A DNA stretch of 64,000 bases from Bacillota bacterium (lineage in GTDB: Bacteria; Bacillota; Clostridia; Christensenellales; Aristaeellaceae): positions 1-64,000 of the forward strand of contig JAEZHM010000131.1 in the NCBI GenBank assembly GCA_023416585.1, in the 5' to 3' direction. The translations under genes and the position numbers were made by a program. Positions 8,572-16,087 of the stretch are shown piece by piece (the first letter of the stretch is position 1; each line of letters begins with the position of its first letter). The notes under the pieces were generated by a model. The model was given only the letters and a program-made list of their open reading frames with translations. It did no database searches and was not told the DNA's origin.

Positions 8572-9534
8572 TCATTCTTTCGCGGCTTTTCCGCGTTCCT
8601 TTTTGTCCTTGTCCGTCAGCGCATGCTTGACGTAAGCGGAAGGGCTCATGCCAACGATGTTTTTAAACTGTTTGGAGAAGTGGTAGGGATCCTGCATCCC
8701 CACCTCCGCCCCGGCTTGCTTGACAGAATAATGGTCCTGCAGCAGTGCCTTAGCCCGCTCCATTTTGCAAAACAGAAGGTAACCCAGGGGCGGCATGCCC
8801 ACCTCTGCTACGAACCGCTTGCGGAATGTTTCCATAGGCATGCGGGAAATCGCCGCCATATCCGCCAGGGAGAAGTTGTCCCGGTACTGGTTGGCCCTAA
8901 GGGCATCCACCACCTTGGCGATCTCGTGGGACAGCATGGCATCCATGGCTACCGGCTGGCCGGAATGGGAAGCCAGCATACCCCACATGAGCTGCTGAAG
9001 CTGGAAAGATGCGTCGCTGGTGCCGGTGTGCCGCACAATCACCTGTACGATCTGGCGGGTCAGATACAGTTGGGAAGGCAGCGCGCCTTGTTTGATGGGC
9101 ATATGCAAAAGCACACCCAGCCTGGTCAAAAACATGGGGGATAGCGGCCCGTCCAGCGCAAGCCAGAGAACCCGGGCTTCCCCGGTTGTGGAAAGCACCA
9201 CATTGGCCGTATCCGGTGGGATGGCGCAGCATTCGCCTTCCGCAAAGGTCAGAAAGTGGCCTTCATTCCAGGTAAGGTCCAGCTTTCCGCTGTCCGCTGC
9301 CACCCAGCGCCACTGGGGACGCGGCGCAACGGGATATTTTCCCGGCTGAAGCATGACGCTTCCGGCGGCATGAATCCACACACCGCTCGAGCGCGCCAGC
9401 GGATCGGGTTCATGAATGCCTTCCACCGCCAGCGTGACGGGCGGCATCGTATCGGCACTCCCCAGAAAGGAATCGGACATATCCTCAGCCTCCGAACATG
9501 GCACATTATTTACCATTTTAAACATTGTATCCAT
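8572..9534 (-). CDS. AraC-family transcriptional regulator
   Basis: A 320-residue regulator with an N-terminal cupin-like sensing domain (about 1-170, including the WIHAAGSVMLQPGKYP strand pattern). The C-terminal AraC double helix-turn-helix (about 215-310) contains FSLADMAAISRMPMETFRKR and DPYHFSKQFKNIVGMSPSAY. Such proteins usually sense a sugar or small metabolite and activate neighbouring genes. The ATG at 9534 follows AAGGTGG at a good distance; the longer frame to 9573 has no such site. No sugar-use genes are adjacent, so its target is not evident. A GCGTTAACGC palindrome lies about 270 bases upstream. Confidence 0.9.
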   Translation of the reverse strand: MDTMFKMVNNVPCSEAEDMSDSFLGSADTMPPVTLAVEGIHEPDPLARSSGVWIHAAGSVMLQPGKYPVAPRPQWRWVAADSGKLDLTWNEGHFLTFAEGECCAIPPDTANVVLSTTGEARVLWLALDGPLSPMFLTRLGVLLHMPIKQGALPSQLYLTRQIVQVIVRHTGTSDASFQLQQLMWGMLASHSGQPVAMDAMLSHEIAKVVDALRANQYRDNFSLADMAAISRMPMETFRKRFVAEVGMPPLGYLLFCKMERAKALLQDHYSVKQAGAEVGMQDPYHFSKQFKNIVGMSPSAYVKHALTDKDKKERGKAAKE

Positions 9535-9921
9535 GTTTGACCACCTTGTCAAGGCGCGATAGGGGATACACACTTTTTATACGGCCAAAATACATATAGA
9601 AAGCAAGGCGGCAGCATCCGGCTTCGTCCCATTGCTCCTGCTTGATACGGGGCAGAATAAGGACAAGGGAAGAGGCTGCTCCCGGGAAAACCACTCCTGC
9701 AGATGCGGCCCCTTCGTTAGGGGGATGGCAGGCTGCTTCTACAAGCCCAGGGCCTCCATGGCCTTGAAGAAGATCCGCGCGTTTCAATGCTGACCGCATC
9801 AAGCGTTAACGCATGTTGTAAGACGAATATTATTATTATGGAAGCAAATTGAAAAAGATTAAAAGTGGAAGGGAAGGAACAGGAAAAGCATGTATTTGGA
9901 AGGAAAACCTATTGGCTTGTC

Positions 9922-9950
9922 TTGTAATTTCGGTCAACAGCGGATATAAT
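9922..9950 (+). promoter_or_regulatory. glnS promoter
   Basis: TTGTAA (9922-9927), 17 bases, TATAAT (9945-9950), 66 bases before glnS. The short leader leaves no room for a T-box. The rest of the gap 9535-9921 has no gene I can support; a short minus-strand tail near 9738-9780 looks vaguely coding but has an early stop. Confidence 0.75.
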
Positions 9951-10016
9951 GATGCAATCCACCATTTTTGTGGAAAAACTAACAAAGAACAATTTTGAGA
10001 AGCGGGAGGTAATCTT

Positions 10017-11723
10017 ATGGAAAACGAAACTGCACGATCCAATTTTATCTGGGATGCCATCGACCAAGATCTGGAGGCAGGCCGTTACCAGCGCGTGCAC
10101 ACACGTTTCCCTCCCGAACCCAACGGCTATCTGCACATCGGTCATTGCAAGGCATTGGTGGCGGATTTTGGCACGGCGGAAAAATATGGCGGGCTTTGCA
10201 ACCTGCGTTTTGATGATACCAACCCGGCCAAGGAAGAAACGGAATATGTGGACGGCATCATGGAGGATATCCGCTGGCTTGGCTTTGAGTGGAAGGGCGG
10301 ACTGTTCTTCGCCAGCGACTATTACGAAAAGTGCTACGAGATCGCCGAGGATTGGATCAAACGTGATCTGGCCTATGTGGATGAGCTTACCCAGGAGCAG
10401 ATGCGGGAATACCGGGGCACGCTGACATCCCCCGGCAAAAACTCGCCCTGGCGCTTAAGGCCCGTGGAAGAAAGCCTGGACTTGTTCCGCCGCATGCGGG
10501 CCGGGGAATTCCCGGAAGGCCGGTATGTACTTCGGGCGAAGATTGACATGGCCTCCCCCAACATCAACATGCGTGACCCGGCTATGTACCGCATCCTATA
10601 CAAGGAGCATCACCGTACAGGCAAAACGTGGTGCATCTATCCCATGTACGACTATGCCCATCCCATCGGCGATGCGTTGGAGAGCGTGACCCACTCCCTG
10701 TGTTCCATTGAGTATGATGATCACAGGCCTTTGTACGATTGGGTTGTGGAGAAATCCGCGCACATGCTTCCGGGTCACCCGCGCCAGATTGAGTTCTCAC
10801 GCTTGAATATCACCCGTACCATTATGAGCAAGCGCTATCTGCGCAGGCTGGTAGAGGAAGGGTATGTGACCGGCTGGGACGATCCCAGGATGCCCAGCCT
10901 GTGCGCCATGCGCCGTCGGGGCTATACGGCCGCTGCCGTGCGGAACTTTATCGAGCGGGTTGGCCTCAACCGGGCCAACAGCGTGGTGGATTTTGCTTTC
11001 CTGGAGCATTGCGTTCGGGAAGATCTGGGTGATAAGGCCGCAAGGATGATGGCCGTGTTAAATCCCCTGAAGGCGGTGCTTACAAACTGGCCGGAAGGGA
11101 AAACGGATATTATAGAGATGGAGAACCATCCGGATCACCCCGAGATGGGGAGCCGGCAGGTCATCTTTGGCCGTGAACTGTATATTGAGCAGGAAGACTT
11201 CATGGAAGAACCGGTAAAGAAGTTCTTCAGGCTGTTTCCCGGCGGCGAAGTGCGGCTGAAAGGCGCGTATATCATCCGCTGCGAAGAGTGCGTCAAGGAT
11301 GAATCAGGCAATATTGCGGAACTGCGCTGCACTGTGGATTTGGATAGCCGCAGTGGCAGCGAGGGTGCTTCCCGCAAGGTGAAGGGCACGCTGCACTGGG
11401 TGAATGCCGCGGATGCCGTGCCGGTGGAAGCAAGGCTTTATGAGCCGCTGCTGGCCGATGAAAACGATCAGGAAGACGAGGACGACGAAACACAGGACAA
11501 TGAGTCCCCTGACAAGAAGGATTTCATCAGCCGCCTGAACAAGAACAGCCTGATCGTTTCACGTGGGTTTGGCGAGCCGGCGCTGGCCGCGGCAGAAAAT
11601 GGGGCTACCTTCCAGTTCTTGCGGACGGGGTATTTCTGCAAGGATCCCGATTCCACAAAGGACCTGCCTGTGTATAACCGCACGGTCTCGTTGAAAGACA
11701 GCTGGGCGAAAGTTAACAAATAA
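10017..11723 (+). CDS. glnS: Glutaminyl-tRNA synthetase
   Basis: Charges tRNA-Gln with glutamine in the cytoplasm. The 568-residue class I synthetase shows the HIGH-type motif PEPNGYLHIGHCKA, the RFDDTNP segment, and the MSK-type loop in TIMSKRYLRRL. The C-terminal anticodon-binding barrels follow. An acidic insertion of about 24 residues (DENDQEDEDDETQDN core) interrupts the second barrel near residue 480, which is unusual. The start has GGGAGG six to eight bases upstream. gltX lies downstream in the same direction but is separated by 605 bases of repeats. Presence of GlnRS means glutaminyl-tRNA need not be made by amidation. Confidence 0.96.
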   Translation: MENETARSNFIWDAIDQDLEAGRYQRVHTRFPPEPNGYLHIGHCKALVADFGTAEKYGGLCNLRFDDTNPAKEETEYVDGIMEDIRWLGFEWKGGLFFASDYYEKCYEIAEDWIKRDLAYVDELTQEQMREYRGTLTSPGKNSPWRLRPVEESLDLFRRMRAGEFPEGRYVLRAKIDMASPNINMRDPAMYRILYKEHHRTGKTWCIYPMYDYAHPIGDALESVTHSLCSIEYDDHRPLYDWVVEKSAHMLPGHPRQIEFSRLNITRTIMSKRYLRRLVEEGYVTGWDDPRMPSLCAMRRRGYTAAAVRNFIERVGLNRANSVVDFAFLEHCVREDLGDKAARMMAVLNPLKAVLTNWPEGKTDIIEMENHPDHPEMGSRQVIFGRELYIEQEDFMEEPVKKFFRLFPGGEVRLKGAYIIRCEECVKDESGNIAELRCTVDLDSRSGSEGASRKVKGTLHWVNAADAVPVEARLYEPLLADENDQEDEDDETQDNESPDKKDFISRLNKNSLIVSRGFGEPALAAAENGATFQFLRTGYFCKDPDSTKDLPVYNRTVSLKDSWAKVNK

Positions 11724-11744
11724 CCAGGGGACGCCGTCCCCTGG
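11724..11744 (+). terminator. Hairpin directly after glnS
   Basis: CCAGGGGAC (11724-11732) pairs perfectly with GTCCCCTGG (11736-11744), starting at the base after the glnS stop codon. There is no T-run, so it may be an mRNA 3'-end protector or a repeat rather than a true terminator. Confidence 0.5.
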
Positions 11745-11750
11745 ACCCCT

Positions 11751-11971
11751 GCCAAAGGCTCCGAAGCCGAAGCGCCGGCTGTGACGGATGAAGCGAGGCG
11801 GAGGAGGCTGGCGAAACGGGTTCCGTAGCCCGGCTGCCTCCAGTGGAGGCAATAGGCCCGGCGGAGGAAGCGGTCGAAACAGAGCGATGCAAGCGGCAGC
11901 GCAGCAGCGCGACAATAGAGATCGCTGGGCAGGCAAGCGGAGCGAACCGTCGCGACGATTGAGCCAGATGG
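11751..11971 (+). repeat. Structured repeat, long form (copy B1)
   Basis: Begins at the CCAAAGGCTCCGAAG arm and carries the ACGGATGAAGCGAGGCGGAG and GCGAAAC blocks, ending in CGCGACGATTGAGCCAGATGG. It has an internal duplication (about 11821-11890) shared with copy J. It lacks the closing GCCCTGG arm. Transcribed in the direction of glnS/gltX. Confidence 0.75.
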
Positions 11972-12044
11972 AATACATCCCTTTGGAATCCCCTATTAGG
12001 GAGCTCTTGTGGAGCCGCTAATAAATTTATTCATAATAGTTTGC

Positions 12045-12199
12045 ATCCGAAGGTCCAGGGCTCCATAGCCGAAGCGCCGCCAGTGGCGGATGAAGCGAGG
12101 CGGAGGAAGCTGGCGAAACGAGCGATGGGAGCAGAGCGAGCCATCGCGACGATTGAGCCAGATGGGTAGGAAAGCCCTGGTCGCGCCCGCAGGCGCGAA
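12045..12199 (+). repeat. Structured repeat, full long form (copy B2)
   Basis: Best-preserved copy with copies E and H. The outer arm CCAGGGC (12055-12061) pairs with GCCCTGG (12174-12180). The second hairpin TCGCGCCCGCAGGCGCGA follows at 12181-12198. Internal blocks include CCGCCAGTGGCGG and CGCGACGATTGAGCCAGATG. Same direction as the surrounding genes. Confidence 0.85.
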
Positions 12200-12266
12200 G
12201 CCCTTCCGCTGCTTTCTATGCCACTGGTGCTGAAAAAATGAACTTCCATAATTAAAGTAGAGGATT

Positions 12267-12315
12267 CCAAAGGATGAAATCCTTTGGCGGGGGTCCAGGG
12301 GACGGAGTCCCCTGG
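12267..12315 (+). repeat. Double hairpin just upstream of gltX
   Basis: Two adjacent perfect stems: CCAAAGGAT/ATCCTTTGG (12267-12287) and CCAGGGGAC/GTCCCCTGG (12295-12315). The second ends three bases before the gltX ribosome binding site and repeats the hairpin found after glnS. A diverged version precedes the repeat at 38722-38760. It could act on gltX translation, but the same sequence elsewhere points to a repeat. Confidence 0.6.
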
Positions 12316-12328
12316 GGAAGGAGGTCCC

Positions 12329-13777
12329 ATGGTTCGTACGCGGTTTGCGCCAAGCCCTACGGGGTATCTGCACCTTGGGGGGCTGAGAACGGCGCTTTAT
12401 ACATACCTGTTTGCGAAGAAGAACAAGGGCACATTTATCCTGCGCATTGAGGATACCGACCAGGAGCGTGAGGTTCCCGGCGCGGTGGAGCTAATCTACA
12501 AGTCCATGCGGGCTGCTGGGCTTTATTATGACGAGGGGCCGGATGTGGGCGGTGATTACGGGCCTTACATTCAGACCCAGCGCAAGCATCTGTATCTGCC
12601 CTATGCCATGGAACTGATTAAGAAGGGTGCGGCGTATCCGTGCTTCTGCACCAAAGAAGAACTGGAGGAGCGCCGGGCGGCGGTTCAGGCAAAGGGCGAG
12701 ACCTTCAAGTATGACAAGAAGTGCCTTCATATAAGCCGGGAAGAGGCTCAAAAGCGCATGGCGTCGGGGGAGCCTTACGTCATCCGTCAAAATATTCCGG
12801 AAACGGGCATCGCCTCCTTTGAGGATGCTCTGTTCGGCCATGTGGAGACCGCCTGCGAGATATTGGACGACAACGTGCTTATCAAGGCGGACGGGCTGCC
12901 CACCTACAATTTTGCAAACGTGGTTGACGACCATCTGATGGGCATAACCCACGTGATGCGCGGCACGGAGTATTTGTCCTCTACGCCCAAATACAACCTG
13001 CTGTATGAGGCATTTGGCTGGGAGAAGCCCACCTATGTGCATCTGCCGGTAGTCATGAAGGATGCCACCCGCAAGCTTTCCAAGCGCTATGGTGACCCTT
13101 CTTTTGAAGATCTGCTGAACATGGGCTATGTGCGGGATGCCGTTATTAACTTTATCGCACTGCTGGGCTGGAGCCCGGGGAATGACAGGGAGTTCTTCAC
13201 GATTGATGAACTGGTGGAGGCGTTTGATTTAAAAGGTCTCAACAAGGCTCCCGCCATCTTCAACATGGAGAAGCTGACCTGGTTCAACAGCGAGTACATC
13301 CGCAAGATGGATTTTGAAGAGTATGTGAGACAGGTTGCCCCGTGGTTCGACCAGGTGCTGGCCGGCAAGGGCATGGATTACCGCCGCCTGGCGGAACTCA
13401 TGCAGGGCCGAACGGAAGTATTCAACCGCGTGCCCGACATGGTCAGGTTTCTGGCGGAATTGCCTGAGTACGACCTGGAAATCTATACCCACAAGAAAAT
13501 GAAAACGGACGTGCCTGTATCTCTGGACGCGCTTCAAATGATGAAGCCGGTGCTGGAAAACGTGGCCGATTGGACGGAAGCCTCCATTCACGAGGCAGTA
13601 ATGGCTGCCATCGAGGCTAGCGGGAAAAAGAACGGCGCCGTGCTCTGGCCGCTGCGCATTGCCATCAGCGGCCAGGCTAACACCCCTGGCGGAGCCATTG
13701 AGATCGCGTATCTGCTGGGCAAGGCGGAAACCCTTCGCCGGATGGAGGATGGGATCAGGAGACTGGAAAAGGCGTAA
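12329..13777 (+). CDS. gltX: Glutamyl-tRNA synthetase
   Basis: Charges tRNA-Glu with glutamate. The 482-residue class I enzyme has FAPSPTGYLHLGGLRTALY (HIGH motif), LRIEDTDQER and the KLSKRYGD form of the KMSKS loop, followed by the helical C-terminal anticodon-binding half. The ATG at 12329 is fixed by AAGGAGG at 12318-12324; the longer frame to 12284 is encoded by repeat hairpins and is rejected. With glnS upstream, the pair supplies both charged tRNAs. It ends at an intrinsic terminator. Confidence 0.96.
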   Translation: MVRTRFAPSPTGYLHLGGLRTALYTYLFAKKNKGTFILRIEDTDQEREVPGAVELIYKSMRAAGLYYDEGPDVGGDYGPYIQTQRKHLYLPYAMELIKKGAAYPCFCTKEELEERRAAVQAKGETFKYDKKCLHISREEAQKRMASGEPYVIRQNIPETGIASFEDALFGHVETACEILDDNVLIKADGLPTYNFANVVDDHLMGITHVMRGTEYLSSTPKYNLLYEAFGWEKPTYVHLPVVMKDATRKLSKRYGDPSFEDLLNMGYVRDAVINFIALLGWSPGNDREFFTIDELVEAFDLKGLNKAPAIFNMEKLTWFNSEYIRKMDFEEYVRQVAPWFDQVLAGKGMDYRRLAELMQGRTEVFNRVPDMVRFLAELPEYDLEIYTHKKMKTDVPVSLDALQMMKPVLENVADWTEASIHEAVMAAIEASGKKNGAVLWPLRIAISGQANTPGGAIEIAYLLGKAETLRRMEDGIRRLEKA

Positions 13778-13785
13778 AAAAGTAG

Positions 13786-13825
13786 AATCCCTCTCTTAAT
13801 AACAAGGGAGGGATTTCAATTTTCT
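13786..13825 (+). terminator. gltX terminator
   Basis: AATCCCTCTCTT (13786-13797) pairs, with one mismatch, with AAGGGAGGGATT (13804-13815), followed by TCAATTTTCT. Confidence 0.75.
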
Positions 13826-13923
13826 AATCTTCTTCTAATGTGTGCATTATAATTCTTCCTTTGCACATAATTTTTTGTATGCTATGATGGACAGGCAATA
13901 CTTACAATGGAGGTAACTATCCC

Positions 13924-15300
13924 ATGCAACAGCATTCATCCGCCCGGATGGGCGTCATGCCCATTCCCCGGCTGATACTGAAAATCTCATTTCCCGTAAT
14001 GCTTTCCATGACGATCCAGGCGCTGTACAACATTGTGGACAGCATATATGTGTCCCGCATGGCCGAAAAAGAGCAGGCGCTGAGCGCTTTACAGCTGGCT
14101 TTTCCCATTCAGATGCTGATGATCGCCATCGCGGTAGGCACAGGGGTTGGCATCAACAGTCTTATTTCCCGCCGCCTGGGGGAAAAACGCAGGGACGATG
14201 CCTACAGCGCGGCAGCAAATGGCGTTTTCCTTGCATTTGTGGGCTGGGCTGCCTTTGCACTGTTCGGGCTTTTCTTCAGCAATATCTTTATGCGGGCATT
14301 CACGCAGGATGCCGTAACGCTTCAAATGGGTACCGATTATCTCCGCATCTGCACGGTGTATTCTTTGGGCATATTCGTTTCCATTGCTATTGACAGGATC
14401 ATGCAAAGCACGGGTAATACGTTTTACAACATGATCGTGCAGATCAGCGGCGCCGTGCTGAATATTATACTGGACCCCATATTTATTTTCGGCTGGGGTT
14501 TTGTTCCCGCCATGGGTGTTAAAGGCGCCGCGATCGCCACGGTCATCGGCCAGATCGTTTCTATGGTATTGGGTTTTATATTCAATCAGATCAAAAACAA
14601 GGAACTGAGGCTGCATGTGTGGGGGTTCCGGCCTGAAGGAAAAACCATACTGGAGATTTACAAGGTTGGCCTACCCAGCATCATCATGCAGACGGTGGGC
14701 TCGCTGATGATCATGGCACTGAACCTGATCCTGGCATCATTAAGCGCTGTGGCTGTGGCGGTCATGGGCCTGTATTTCCGGCTGCAGAGCTTTGTGTTCA
14801 TGCCGGTATTCGGGCTGACAGGCGGCCTGGTGGCAATCGTGGGCTATAACTTCGGGGCAAGGAATACTAAACGCGTGTATGAAGCTGTTCGTGTGGCGCT
14901 TATTTACGCCGGCGGCATCATGGCGGTAGGTACGGCGCTCTTCATGCTTTTCCCCGGATTCATGCTATCCCTGTTTGATGCCACACCTGAGATGCTGAGT
15001 GTGGGCATTCCTGCCCTGCGCATCATTTCCCTGGCGTTCTTGATGGCAGCGGGAGGCATCATACTTTCGACTGTGTTCCAGGCCATCGGCAACGGCATGC
15101 TGAGCCTGATCGTATCCCTGGTACGGCAATTGGTGGTGCTGCTGCCCGCGGCCTACTTGCTGTCCAGGCTGGGCGGGCTTGCGGCTGTGTGGTGGTCTGT
15201 TCCCCTGGCGGAGGCGGTTTCCCTGATTCTGTGCATCATACTGTATTATTGGGCGGATAAACGGTACATCAGACCGCTCGGGGATTTGACGACTGAGTGA
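13924..15300 (+). CDS. MATE-family efflux transporter
   Basis: A 458-residue membrane protein with about 12 hydrophobic helices in two similar halves, as in the multidrug and toxin extrusion family, which exports cationic drugs or metabolites by Na+ or H+ antiport. The start of the first half (PRLILKISFPVMLSMTIQAL, then YNIVDSIYVSR) is the classic MATE N-terminus, and GVKGAAIATVIGQIVSMVLG marks the end of the half. GGAGGTAACTATCCC precedes the ATG. It stands alone between two terminators. The substrate cannot be read from the sequence. Confidence 0.93.
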   Translation: MQQHSSARMGVMPIPRLILKISFPVMLSMTIQALYNIVDSIYVSRMAEKEQALSALQLAFPIQMLMIAIAVGTGVGINSLISRRLGEKRRDDAYSAAANGVFLAFVGWAAFALFGLFFSNIFMRAFTQDAVTLQMGTDYLRICTVYSLGIFVSIAIDRIMQSTGNTFYNMIVQISGAVLNIILDPIFIFGWGFVPAMGVKGAAIATVIGQIVSMVLGFIFNQIKNKELRLHVWGFRPEGKTILEIYKVGLPSIIMQTVGSLMIMALNLILASLSAVAVAVMGLYFRLQSFVFMPVFGLTGGLVAIVGYNFGARNTKRVYEAVRVALIYAGGIMAVGTALFMLFPGFMLSLFDATPEMLSVGIPALRIISLAFLMAAGGIILSTVFQAIGNGMLSLIVSLVRQLVVLLPAAYLLSRLGGLAAVWWSVPLAEAVSLILCIILYYWADKRYIRPLGDLTTE

Positions 15301-15337
15301 ATGAAAGAAACGGATAAGTGATCTAGATAGGACAAGC

Positions 15338-15373
15338 AAAAGGCTCCTTCCCGCATCTGGGAAGGAGCCTTTT
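15338..15373. terminator. Bidirectional terminator between MATE and GNAT genes
   Basis: AAAAGGCTCCTTCCC (15338-15352) pairs perfectly with GGGAAGGAGCCTTTT (15359-15373). T-runs occur on both strands and two convergent genes end here. Confidence 0.92.
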
Positions 15374-15384
15374 TAAGTCAATTA

Positions 15385-15885
15385 TCAGAGAGTAATCCAG
15401 ATGTAATGTTCTTCCTCCGACACCTTTTCAATGGCGCCGCCATTGGCCAGCGCCACGCCGATGGAGGCTTTGTTATCGTTGCTGGCAGTAATCAGGACTT
15501 TGCTGAGACCTAGCTTTTTTGCTTCCTGCAATACAAGGCGAAGCTGCTCTTTGCCATAGCCTTTTCCTCGGGCGAAGGGAGCGATGGCATAACCGATATT
15601 GCCTCCATTTTTTAAGAGTGCCTCGTTAAGGACAGGACGCAGCTTGCACATGCCGGCAGGCTGCTCGCCATCATAAAGCCAGTAGATGGTCTGCGGCATC
15701 CAGCCATCCGGCAGGCCGATACCCTGGGAAAACTCATGCTGCTGCTGAAGCCAGACTTGGAATTCTTCTATGGAAAGGCCGTTGGCGGGGTTGTAGAAGC
15801 CGTTTTCTTCCTTGGGGATTAATTGGGTGAGGGCATAGATATCGGGGCCATCGGCGGGGGAGAGACGTCTCAAATGAAGAGCCAT
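15385..15885 (-). CDS. GNAT-family N-acetyltransferase
   Basis: A 166-residue acetyl-CoA-dependent acetyltransferase. The coenzyme-binding segment IGYAIAPFARGKGYGKEQLRL contains the R/Q-x-x-G-x-G motif and follows the GMCKLRPVLNEALLKNGG strand region. The C-terminal ITASNDNKASIGVALANGG is typical of the family. The acyl acceptor is unknown. It is a single gene, convergent with the MATE gene and sharing its terminator; a short repeat copy and gyrA lie upstream in the same direction. Confidence 0.9.
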   Translation of the reverse strand: MALHLRRLSPADGPDIYALTQLIPKEENGFYNPANGLSIEEFQVWLQQQHEFSQGIGLPDGWMPQTIYWLYDGEQPAGMCKLRPVLNEALLKNGGNIGYAIAPFARGKGYGKEQLRLVLQEAKKLGLSKVLITASNDNKASIGVALANGGAIEKVSEEEHYIWITL

Positions 15886-15937
15886 ACAAATAACATCCTT
15901 CGCTACTTAGGCTTTCTTTTGTGAATGTTGGGAATGA

Positions 15938-15996
15938 TTTCGCACCTGCGGGTGCGACCAGGGCTTTCCGGTCGCCCTGGACCTTCGGCGGCCATA
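15938..15996 (-). repeat. Structured repeat, short form (copy C)
   Basis: Minus-strand reading: CCAGGGC, GACCGGAAA, GCCCTGG, then the hairpin TCGCACCCGCAGGTGCGA. The long internal segment found in other copies is absent. The A-T pair in the second hairpin replaces the G-C pair of copies B2 and H. It lies downstream of gyrA in the same direction. Confidence 0.85.
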
Positions 15997-16040
15997 GGTG
16001 GGTTATTGTGATAAAACTTAGAGTTTTCTGTATAGGGCAC

Positions 16041-16074
16041 GGGGAGGGTGGCTTTTTCAAAAGACACCCTCCCC
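16041..16074 (-). terminator. A/T-core hairpin after gyrA
   Basis: GGGGAGGGTG (16041-16050) pairs with CACCCTCCCC (16065-16074) around TTTT...AAAA. It lies 13 bases past the gyrA stop. It is one of five hairpins of this design in the window and probably serves as the gyrBA terminator. Confidence 0.7.
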
Positions 16075-16087
16075 GCTAAAACGTTCC

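Noticed and set aside
9738..9790. Coding-like minus-strand tail ending ARIFFKAMEALGL
   Set aside because: A stop codon lies about 13 codons upstream in frame, so at most a tiny remnant is left; not enough to call.
9957..10016. T-box leader for glnS
   Set aside because: The leader from the -10 to the start is about 66 bases, too short, and lacks the T-box sequence and antiterminator.
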